From Verticillium longisporum (lineage: Eukaryota > Ascomycota > Sordariomycetes > Glomerellales > Plectosphaerellaceae), in assembly GCA_019188255.1 (NCBI GenBank), contig JAETXT010000011.1:1674001-1738000 (forward strand): a DNA stretch of 64,000 nt, written 5' to 3'. Below the pieces are notes generated by a model. That model saw only the letters and a program-made list of their open reading frames with translations, searched no databases and was not told the origin of the DNA. Positions 10,571 through 20,728 of this stretch are shown piece after piece. The stretch's first letter is position 1; every line of letters begins with the position of its first letter. The position numbers were made by a program, and so were the translations under genes.

Positions 10571-12561
10571 TAAGCCTTTACGACGTTAATATAAGCTTTA
10601 TAAAGCTAAACGCCCTCTTATAGTTAATAGCTATTACTAGGATAGTAAGGATATTAAGGGCTAGGCGGCTAATTATAAGGAACGCTTCCTCTTAACTTAT
10701 CTATTAATTAATAGGGTCCTTAATATCGGTAGTCTATATTAAGTCGAGGTAGAGGTATCGATCGAGTTTAGAGTCTATTAGAATTGCCCTCTAGTAACGA
10801 TTATTTATCTAATCGTTAAATAGCGTTAAATTAATAGCTTATTATAATACCTATATTTCGTTAAAGCCTATAACTATTAATAATATATCCTATTATAATA
10901 GTAATTAACTTTAGCGATATTATCGCTCTTAATAGATATATAAGCTAGTATAAGACTTATAAAGCTATATTAATTACTCTAACGTCGTCTATTACGCTTC
11001 TAGCTATCGTATTCCTAGTTTAGGGTAGAGGATAATAGCTATTATATATAATAGAGACTCTATTAGCTTAATATAGTATTAATTAAGCTTCTTCTATATA
11101 TTTATAATAGAGAGATAGAAATATTATCGTAAATCTTTAGAGAATACTTCGAAGCGATAAGAGAGTATTATAGAATATTCGCTCTATATATATATAAGGA
11201 GGGAATAGATTAATAAAGGTATAAAGGAGCTTTATATATAAAGTTAACGACCTCGCCAATAAATTATAGATATTTAAGGAGAATCTCTAATATTAGAGAA
11301 GTCGTTAAAGAACGACTTCTACTATTCTATTTACTCTAAGATATACTCTATACCTACGAGTATCTCCTAGAACGCTCTATAACTTCTATTCTTAGCTTAT
11401 CCCTATATATATATTATTTATTAGTATAATAGTTTAAGAGCTTCGTAGAATTCTATAAGGAGGCGTTAATCCTTAAAAGTTAGAACGTCGTCTTCTAGTA
11501 TATATTTATAGGGGTCGGGTTTAGAGAGATTCTTCTAGAAGAAGCTTTAGATATTATTACGCTTCTTAAGGGCCTAATCGAGTATTAAGAACGTTAAATT
11601 CTATTACGTTTTATTATTAAGGATAAACTAGAGCTTAAGGTCGGATTATTAATAGATTTAGAAGTTATTATCGGCTTCTTAAGCTTCCTTAATAATAGTT
11701 TAGAAGTATTTATTATATTATAATAAAGAATGAACCTATTTAACGATATTATAAAGCTTATTAATAAATCCCCTCTTCCTCTAATAACGAAGAGAGTCTT
11801 AAGAGTCGCTTAATAGCTCTAGGGCTTATACTTCTTATTTAAAGACTTTATTATCCTCTTTATATAAGAAAGCCCTTCTAATAAGGTTTAGGATATAGCT
11901 ATAATATTGTATTCGTCGTTCTAATATATTATTAATTATTATAGATAGAATTAGCTATTAGAATAGCTCTTAATTATAAGAATCGTTAATCTATATATTA
12001 TCTAAGACTAAGATATTAATACGATCTAAGATATCCTATTCTTTAATAATAGATATAATAAAGGCTATAATATTCCGGCCTATATAGCTTCTATACTATT
12101 ATTAGAGAATAAGAAAATATTACTATTAAACGCTATTATAGTTTATATAGTAATAGGAAATAGCTAATATCGCTAAGCTATTTAGCGAGGTCTAGTAATC
12201 GAATATAAAATAGATCTAAGACTTCGAAGCTATTAATTAATATTATATCTATTTCTTCTTTATAGTAAAAACCCTGGAGAGATACTATTAGAGAGAGGTT
12301 CGTCCCTAGGGTATTACTAGGACGATATAAGGATTTAATTAGATAAAGAGCTAATTAAAGTATAAGCTATTAAAGATATTGAAGGGCTAGTTTATTATTA
12401 CGATAAATATAAGAATAAGCTCTTCTACTTAATCTATTAAAGATTTATATATTATAGTACGCTATAGTATTAACTTTAAAATACTTAAAGAGTCTTCCTC
12501 TATCTATTTACTTAAGGATTCGAATACCCTATACTTCTTCTATAGATAAGTTATTATAGAG

Positions 12562-12850
12562 TATTAAGAGGGCTTTACTACTTATATAAACCCTGATTTA
12601 TTACTTTAGCTATGCCTGAGAGCTCTGAATCGGTAGGGTAGGTAATATATAGGTTATAATTATTAATGATTCTATCTCTCTAAATTACCGCTACCTACGT
12701 AAATTAGATATACCTATCTAATTCACCGATTACGTAAGCTATGAATTACGTACTCCTAAGAGCTATAAATCCTAGCCCTAGTAATTACTATATCGGTAAA
12801 TCCTATATAGTAATTACCGACCTAAGTAATCCCCTAATATTAGTTTAATA
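12562..12850 (-). repeat. LTR of the Copia element (3' LTR in element orientation)
   Basis: Aligns through its whole length with 18259-18548. It retains about seven CA/TG dinucleotides where the other copy keeps about one, so it is the less mutated LTR. Confidence 0.88.
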
Positions 12851-12999
12851 TTTACCCTTTAATTATTCTTTTCTTAATATTTAATTTATCCTTTAATCTT
12901 AATTATAATTTTATTAGAGCTTATTAGCGCTTCTAGTATTTAGTTTAGCGCTCCTTTAGTTATTAAATCTATAGGGTTATTACTTCTAATAATCTAATA

Positions 13000-15800
13000 A
13001 ATTTCGTTAACTTTATATTCTTTATAGCTTTACTATAATACTATAAGATCTATTATTAAGCGTTTCTCTACTATTATATTTAGTTAAATAAAGTATTAAT
13101 AGAGTAAATAGCTATTAATATAGATAATTATCTATAGAAGTAGTAATTCTAAGCATTTATAGATCTCTTAGAATATCTATTTAAGGATATAGGCTATATT
13201 AAAGCTATTAATTATTCTATAGATTTCGCTAGCTAGAACTAAATATATAACTCGTTTATATTTAATAGATTACTAATAGAGGATATTACTATATATTATA
13301 AAGGCATTCTCTTAATTATTAGAATATTTATTATTAAGGAAGATAATAAATCTAATCTATAAATTAAAGTCCTTATTATTAGCGAAGGAGCTATTAATAA
13401 ATATATAAAGCTAGGCTATTAAGAGATCTAAATATATATAATTTAAGCTATAGCCTATATTAGCGATCTACTATTATATATATTTATTAAGCTATTTAAA
13501 GTCTTCTTCTTATAAGTTCTTAGCTTAGGCTATAATAGAGAAATTAAAGGCTACTTCTAATTAATAGATTAAAGTAATATAAGTATTACGAGCTCTCTAA
13601 GCGATATATTCCTATTCTAAGCTCGCTATCCCTAGGGTTACTAGCTCTAGGTAATTACCTTAGCCTTTCTATTAAATCGTAAGATCTTTAATTCTAACTT
13701 TAATAATATAGCTATTAAAGATACTATTAGATCCTATATTAAGGATAAAAGTAGGCTTTACCTAGAAGCTAGCGCTTTCGAGCTCTATTTATTCCTTTTA
13801 TATAAATATAAGCTCTCTAAGGTTAAGGGTATCGTTAATCTATATCCTAATTAGCCTAAAGCTCTCTCTAGCTCTAGTTAGGAGTAAATATAGATTATAG
13901 CCTATTAGAATAGTATTTAAGCGCTCTCTATAATAATATTAATAGGTTATAAACTAATAGAGACCTAACTCTATAATATTATAGAGTAGCTTTATAATAT
14001 AGAAGACGATTCTATTAAGGTATTTATATTATAGCTCTTTAGGAATATATAAAAGAATATTATATAATAGATCTATAGTATTCTAAGTATAAGCTTAATT
14101 AATATTATAGAATATTAATTAATAGCTATATTATTATAATATTAAAGTAATTACTAGGATTAGTTATTAGCTATAGTATATAATCGTAAATAATTATATT
14201 AATAGGGTTATCTTCTCCTAGTTATTATATCCTTAAACTATTAATCTTAATTTCTTATATAAGGCTTAAGGGAGGCCTTTTATTTCTCTTATAAGCTAAT
14301 ATTTAAAGATCTTAATACTAGGAAATATAGATCTCCTAATTAATACGATTATTCTAGCTATTAGGAGTAAATCCATTTCCTCTTAATTAGACTATTTAAA
14401 TAATTTCCTAAAAATTATTATTCTACCTTTATTATATAATTAAATAGCTAAATTATACCCCTATTATTCCCTTTTAATAATAAATTAATACTCGATCTAT
14501 AAAGTCCTAATTATATTATTCTTATAATCTATAAAAGCTATTTATAATAGATTTATAGCGTTTATTAACTTCCTAGGTCTTTTATATTATCGTAATAGAA
14601 TTAGCTCTAAATATTTAAATAGTTCTAGGGTCTTTAGAATTCGAATTACTATTATCTCCCTAATCTATTAATCTAGCGATATATTATATAATTTAATATA
14701 TATTCCTCTAAACTCTATTAAGCTATTAACTATTTCGATTATAATTATTATATCCGAAACCGATATAACCTTATAGGGATTAATCTATTTCTCCTATTCT
14801 CGGAATATAAGAATATCGCTTCCTAGCTCTAGCGATCTTAATAGTAATTATTTAATATCTAATCTATTCTAAGTATTAAGAATATTATTAACCTTCTATT
14901 TAATAATTATTCGCTAAAGTTCCGCTATCGCCTTATTAACTATTTTAGTATACTATACTTAGATCGTAATAAGCGCTAAGTTAATAGTAATCCTAGGTAT
15001 TACTCTAAATATAAGTAATATAAGTACTAATCCATTAAGCTTAATAGTATCGTTTATTATCTTTATAGCTCTTTAAAGTAGCGATTCTAAGCTTATATTA
15101 TGAGACTCTACCTTTAAGATCTTATATATTCTACGAATCGGCTTATAATAGCTCTTAACTTTACCGATTAACTAATAAGCCTCTATAGGGATCTAATAGT
15201 AGGTTATACTTAAGAGGTATACTTCTATTCTAAATTCTATAGAGGTAAAGTTTATTCTAATATTAATAATTATAATATTTAGAGGCCTAAAATAGGTACT
15301 TAATTAACACCTCTTAAGGGCTTCTTATATTATATAAGCTATAAAATTAGGAATAAAAGTTATAGATTAGAATCCTATATTTATATTAATTATATAAAGA
15401 ATAAGCTTTCTATTTAAATATATAATATCGATTAAAATCTTATAATTAAAGTTAATATCTAACTTTAAAGTAAACTTAAAATATTATAGAGATTTCCCTT
15501 TAATCTAATAATAATAATAGAAGTAATTTATTAGCTCTAGAATATCCCGATTTATATTATAGTTTATTCTCTAGAATAGGTTCTATAGCTTCTCTATAGA
15601 TAAATAATTAAATTACTTATAAATATATCGGAGCTATACTTCTATTAGAAATATTACTTTATTATTCTCTATCCCTATTATATATATAATCCCGGAGCTA
15701 ATATAGGTCTTCGTATTTAAGAAGAACTATAAATAGCCCTATTTACGAAAAATAAGTATATACTCTTAGATCTCCTTAATACGCTTTATTAGCTTATTAT
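13000..15800 (-). pseudogene. Relic of Copia pol polyprotein (integrase, RT, RNase H)
   Basis: No intact frame survives, yet long stretches of one minus-strand frame stay recognisable with stops scattered through them. At 15540-15241 the frame reads FKFTLKLDINFNYKIL..., matching the integrase core of fungal Copia polyproteins. At 13440-13141 it reads FINSSFANNKDFNL, then IKYKRVIYLVLASEIYRI, matching the Copia RNase H block with its SFANNKD and KCKRVTRSVLASELY landmarks. Most changes are CAA/CAG/TGG to stop and Val/Ala/Met to Ile-type replacements, as expected of C-to-T and G-to-A RIP. Ends are approximate; a gag region presumably lies between about 16 and 18.2 kb but was not recognised. Confidence 0.8.
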
Positions 15801-18258
15801 ATATATTATCTAAATAGATTCTAAGATCGTCTATATCCTTAATATAAAGTAGGAATAAGGTATCTATTAGGACGATATAGAACGTAATTCTCTTAATTAA
15901 TATTAGAATAGTAATCTCTTCTATTATAGATATAGAGTTTCCTATTCTAAATCTTATTCTAGCCCCTATTCCCTATTTATTAATTATTAAGCTTAATATT
16001 AGGGCTATTAGGGCCTTTATTTATAAAGCTCCTATTATAGAAATTAATATTATATTTATATTAAAGATAATACTATATTAAATAGAAATACTATTAATCT
16101 AATATTAAATAAAGAGCTATTCTATTAAAGCTATTATTTTAGCCTTTAGACTATTCCCTTTAATTCTATATTAAAACGATTTATTTACTAAAAAGTATAT
16201 AATATAAGTATTTATTAATTTATTCTTAGGATTAAACTTAAAAGTATTATCTATTCTTAGTTTATTAGAAATAGGATTATCTAATTCCGAGCTTTTAATA
16301 GGTTTTATTATTATTAAAAATTAATAGTATCCCTTCTATTAATCCCTATATACTTCTTATATATATTTCTATTACTCTTTTAAGTATTATTACTCCTTAA
16401 GAGAGTACTTTATTAATCTATAATCTAGTTTAGAGTATATCTAGTATTTACGAATTCTAGATAATTAACGATTATTAATTCTATATACTAACTACTCTCT
16501 ACGATCTCCCCTTCTATTAGCCTAATAATATCTACTCTTATAATATCTAGTAATATAGAAATGCTTAAGTATTCTAATATTCTCCTCTACCTTTAATATA
16601 CTCTTAAGCTATATAGATAATATATTAAAAGATCGCTCTAATCTTATTAATATAATCTTTAGCTCTAAGATGCCTTAAACTACCCTTAGAGTATTTATAT
16701 AGAGATAAATCTCTTCCTTAAATATAAAGCTAAGTATTCTCTAATACTATTAAAGCCTATTTAGAAGGATCTAGAGAACTTCTATTTATAGCTTTCCTAT
16801 ATTATTAGCTTCTATTATTATAGAATAGAATATTATTAAGCTTTAATTTATATAATACTATATTCTATTAATCTCTAAATTAAATTATTATTTAATCGCT
16901 AAATATATTTAATAGAATCCTATATTCTAGTTTATATATTCTAAGAAGAAAGTTTATATATATTTTAAAAATATATTTAGGAAGAATATATAGAGCTATA
17001 TATAATAGATTTATAATAGTTTATAAACGTCTATAAAAATATATATTTTATCCTTAAAGATATTATATATCTCCCTAGAATAATTATTCTCCTTATTCTA
17101 GAATAATATAAATTACTTATTCTAGAATAATATAAATTACTTAATTATAATTCTATTAATTAATAAATTTACTAATTTATATAATAATAGAATATAATAC
17201 TAAGCTAATAGGTTCTAAATACTATTTAGAGGTAGGGTTTTATTTCTTTATAATTAAAGTATAATCTCTTATTAATTAGATTATTTATTCTATTAATTAA
17301 ATAACCCTAGAACTAGGGGCTATTAAGGATCTATCCTCCCTATTTATAGTTTTCGGATTTAAAATAGCTAAGCGTTCTTTATAGATTATTACTTATTATC
17401 CTATTAATCTCCCTATTCCTCTACTCTTTAAAATATTAAATCCTAATTAATAATAATTACCTCTATTATATTAAGTATTTCCTTTTATAAGAATATTAAT
17501 ATTAATCTCTTTAACGTTTTAGTATTTACTACTCCTAGAAGAGGGATTTTATACTCTATTAGATATACCTTTAGCGCTTAAGTAATCGTTATATTATAGG
17601 AATTAAAGTCCTCTTTAATCTAGCCCTAGAAGTCTTCGATAAATGCTTCTAAGAAGTAAACTCCCTTTATAGTCCTATATATACTTATTACTTTAAAGAT
17701 CTAAGCGCTCTTAAGATCTATAGATACTAAATCTAATAATCTAAGGAACTATAATTCTACTCTATTAATAATAAAGTTAATTTCGAGGCCCTTCTTAACC
17801 TTCTACGTTAAGTATAATATACTAAATTCTTCTAGAATACTATCGAACTCCTATTATATCTTTTTAGTACTCTCTAGCTCTATTATAGAGCTATTATTAT
17901 AATCCAAGGAGCTTATTATCGCTAATTTTATTAAAGCTTTATTATAGCTAATTAACTATTCTATAGAGCTTTATTTATTAGGTTAATAGCTAGTAATATA
18001 GCCTAAATAATAATCTTAAATATAGGAGTCCTAAGATACTCGAAGTAGATAGTACTCCTATAGATTATATAATAGAGGGTTTCTCTATTATTAAGCTCTT
18101 ATAAGAGTCCTAAAATACTTAAAGTAAACGGTACTCTTACGATTACTTATAAAATATAATTAATAAGCTTATATATAATAAATTTACTATTTATAGGATC
18201 GATCCTAACTTCTCTAGTTCTAGCTATTCTATATTATATTAAATATAATACTAATTAG

Positions 18259-18548
18259 TATTAAGAGGGCTTTACTATTTATATAAACCTTAATTTATTA
18301 CTTTAGCTATATCTAAGAGCTCTAAAATAGGTAGGGTAGGTAATATAAGATTTATAATAATTATTAATACTCTCTCTTTAAATTACTATTACTTATATAA
18401 ATTAGATATACCTATCTAATTTACCGATTATATAAGCTATAAATTACATACTCCTAAGAGCTATAAATCCTAGCCCTAGTAATTACTATATCGGTAAATC
18501 CTATATAGTAATTACCGATCTAGGTAATCCCCTAATATTAGTTTAATA
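18259..18548 (-). repeat. LTR of the Copia element (5' LTR in element orientation)
   Basis: Second LTR copy, followed directly by the TAGAG duplication at 18549-18553. Nearly all CA and TG have been lost. Confidence 0.88.
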
Positions 18549-19061
18549 TAGAGGTTATTAAAGTAGCTTTAAAGAGCTAAATATTATAAGTCTTATTATA
18601 TCGTTAATAGAGCTAGAAGCTTAGCCTAATTATATCTCCTTCGAGGATCTCTATAATAAAGAGCCTATAAGTATATATCTAGCTTCTACGATCCTTTACT
18701 CCTTTATATATAATATATAATATAAGGGTAAAGCGATAGTAATACTAAGTCGTAATAGGGAAGGGGTAGGAATCTATTATATTATTTAATTATAAAGTCT
18801 CTAATAATTATAACGATATTATTAGAATTAGAGTCGAATTAAAGATCGTAAGGGATATATTAAGGGTTCTTAAAGTTAGCGGGTTAATATTCGGAAGGTA
18901 GAGGTCGTAGAGTAGCTATAGGAGGGATTAAAGTAATATTACGAATAGAGGGCTAGAGGGTTTAGAATTGCATTATATATCTATACGATATTTTAGAGGG
19001 TAGGATTAATTAACTATAAAGCCTTCTTAGTATCGCTATTAAAGCGCTCTTAATATAATAA

Positions 19062-19132
19062 GATTATATAGTCTAGTAGTATAATATCTAGTATTTATAG
19101 TAGAAGGTATAGATTCGAATCCTACCTTAGTT
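19062..19132 (+). pseudogene. RIP-mutated tRNA-like sequence (tRNA relic or SINE head)
   Basis: A 71-base stretch within the right arm of the hAT-like element keeps both internal Pol III promoter boxes with only G-to-A changes: A box TAGTCTAGTAG (19069-19079) and B box AGATTCGAATCC (19111-19122). The T-arm geometry is exact: a five-base stem, the TTCGAAT loop and the opposite stem CCTAC. Acceptor arms are 7 bases each at the correct distance but pair poorly. The anticodon arm is too degraded to name an amino acid. It could be a dead tRNA gene or the head of a tRNA-derived SINE. Confidence 0.45.
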
Positions 19133-19345
19133 ACTATTATATACGAACTTAAAGCTTAAGTTAGCTTTAAGTTAGTATATAACTCCTCTTTTTAGTTATA
19201 TAATATACTGGAATATAGAAATCCCGAGATTTATATATAACTTAATAGTATTTAAATAGTTAATTAATCCGTATAGGGTTATTTAACTATTTGAATTATA
19301 AAATTAGAGTGATTTAATTAGTTGTTTGACTATTTAAATTAATAG

Positions 19346-19367
19346 AATTGAATTAACGGTAGCGCTA
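19346..19367 (-). repeat. Right terminal inverted repeat of the hAT-like element
   Basis: Inverted partner of 8443-8464, followed by the 8-bp duplication CCGTTTAC at 19368-19375, one transition from the left copy. Confidence 0.65.
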
Positions 19368-19375
19368 CCGTTTAC

Positions 19376-20079
19376 CTACTATTATATATTAACGCAGCGA
19401 GTCGAAACCCCCTCAATATCCTAACGATGCTAATCTCTAGAGCAGTCACTATGCAGCATCTTTTCTAGACTGAATTAATAAGCTAGTAAGGGTAGAAGTA
19501 GGACGTATAGATATACTGTGAATACCGTAGAGAATATCTATAATGCAACTCGTCGCCTTGATTAAAGCCACTATATCTAGCAATATAACCTGCGAAGCCA
19601 GTCCCAGGTAATCCTCGTGCTGTGTGCCCGCCAGATTTCAATGCGTTTCATAACAGACGTTTTGATACGTCTCCCTACATGTCGTCTTGACGATGTGGCA
19701 GGAAATGTCCATGCCAGCCAGGCTCCCGCTCCTGCTCCTCGTGCTTACATAATGGCCAGCACATCTAGAACGCGCCTCAAAGAGCGATGCACGCAAACCC
19801 CAAAGGCAATATTCTCAGCGCACTAGATCTCCAACGTGAAAGACGTAGGTAAAAGAAAATGAGGATCCAGTTCAAATAGAAGAGTTCACGGTCAAGCATG
19901 TTTTGAGTGCCGTCGATGCGCCGCTTCGTCACAGACAGCAACCTATACGAGCCTCATAGTAGCAAGCACTTCCCGCAAGCAAGGCACCATCCTGCAGCCA
20001 AGAAGTAGAGCGCCTCAGATTTCACTGGCTAGACCCTGCACGATATCAGCTAGGCAATCGTTCCCGCTTACAACAATAA
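19376..20079. other. Spacer between the transposon island and tRNA-Tyr
   Basis: Composition returns to normal by about 19390. A 69-codon frame at 19617-19826 has no support. Nothing else is recognised. Confidence 0.4.
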
Positions 20080-20168
20080 CTCCCTGTGGTGTAGTTGGCT
20101 ATCACGTTCGACTGTAATTGTCCCAGATTTCCATCGAAAGGTCACCGGCTCGATTCCGGTCGGGGAGA
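20080..20168 (+). tRNA. tRNA-Tyr (anticodon GTA) with a 15-base intron
   Basis: Complete cloverleaf. The acceptor CTCCCTG (20080-20086) pairs with CGGGGAG (20161-20167), discriminator A at 20168. The A box is TGGTGTAGTTGG. Anticodon stem TTCGA (20107-20111) pairs with TCGAA (20134-20138), anticodon GTA at 20114-20116. An intron occupies about 20118-20132, one base 3' of the anticodon, the canonical position. T-arm stems are ACCGG and CCGGT around CTCGATT. Fungal tRNA-Tyr genes characteristically carry an intron, which supports the call. CCA is not encoded, as expected. Confidence 0.95.
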
Positions 20169-20196
20169 TCACCACAAGAAGCTTAGCTTCCCTCTC

Positions 20197-20201
20197 TTTT
20201 T
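20197..20201 (+). terminator. Pol III T-run terminator of tRNA-Tyr
   Basis: Five consecutive Ts, 29 bases after the tRNA's last base. Confidence 0.7.
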
Positions 20202-20728
20202 GCTTTGTTTCTCGCCTTCACTTCCAACTCAACGTATTCAATTCTTCCAAATCTTACCCTTGTTTTTATTTCCATCTCTCTATGCTATACCCATCAACCC
20301 ATGCCCCAGTCTCCGCCTGACGGCAACGAACCCACCCAGACACCTGTAGATGGGCAAATACCCCAATGCACGGCACATCTAAGCACGCCGATTTCTCACA
20401 CTCAAACGGGGCCAGTCAACCGATAGTCTTCCTAACTGCTGGTGATACACGACACAACTCCAGCCGTGTCCTCTACTGCCCCTCGAGGGAGCGCACACAA
20501 CGCCAGCCCCCCGCGCCGCATAATAAACACAGGCATCCTTCTGAAGCCAGAGCCGGCGCGGAATCCCTAGTGATGGGACTCTTTTTGTCCTCCAGAAATA
20601 AAAAAAAGGCGAGAAAGTTGTAAAAAACAGAATACGTTCCTCTTCCACGTGCAAGCCCCCCCCCCCATCCATTGTAGCATGCAGGTGCTGCCGTAAACAA
20701 GTAGTCATACACCACGCCCGCCAGCCGT
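20202..20728. other. Spacer: tRNA downstream and INO80 3' region
   Basis: Short overlapping frames only. A run of ten Cs lies at about 20656-20665 and an A-rich tract at 20600-20608. Confidence 0.4.

Larger units (their letters stand above)
12562..18548 (-). mobile_element. RIP-degraded Ty1/Copia LTR retrotransposon
   Basis: A 5,987-bp element inserted in the hAT-like transposon. Direct LTRs of 289 and 290 bp bound it, with a 5-bp target duplication TAGAG at 12557-12561 and 18549-18553. LTRs begin TATTAAG and end TTTAATA, which is the usual TG..CA after RIP of TG to TA and CA to TA. Decayed coding text lies on the minus strand, so the element's 5' LTR is the one at 18259. Integrase (about 15.0-15.8 kb) precedes reverse transcriptase and RNase H (about 13.0-14.9 kb) in transcription order, which is the Copia arrangement rather than Gypsy. 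Confidence 0.88.
8443..19367. mobile_element. RIP-degraded hAT-like DNA transposon hosting two nested insertions
   Basis: The whole AT-rich island is bounded by a 22-bp terminal inverted repeat, TAGCGCT[G/A]CCGTTAATTC plus AATT, at 8443-8464 and, inverted, 19346-19367, with one G/A mismatch. It is flanked by 8-bp direct repeats CCGTTCAC (8435-8442) and CCGTTTAC (19368-19375). The termini match the hAT consensus YARNG and 8-bp duplications are diagnostic of hAT. Subtracting the pogo element (8711-10570 plus TA) and the Copia element (12562-18548 plus 5 bp) leaves 3,071 bp, a normal hAT size. hAT-derived remnants are 8443-8710, 10573-12561 and 18554-19367. They carry stops in every frame and very few CA or TG dinucleotides, as RIP produces. 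I could not recognise transposase motifs in them, so the assignment rests on termini, duplication and length. Confidence 0.65.

Noticed and set aside
10573..12556. Possible transposase remnants in RIPed DNA
   Set aside because: Several frames were read; nothing matched a hAT transposase motif with confidence, so no coding relic is claimed.
8443..19367. CRISPR-like or satellite array in the AT-rich island
   Set aside because: The only long repeats are one LTR pair and inverted termini; no regular short repeat-spacer structure, and the genome is fungal.
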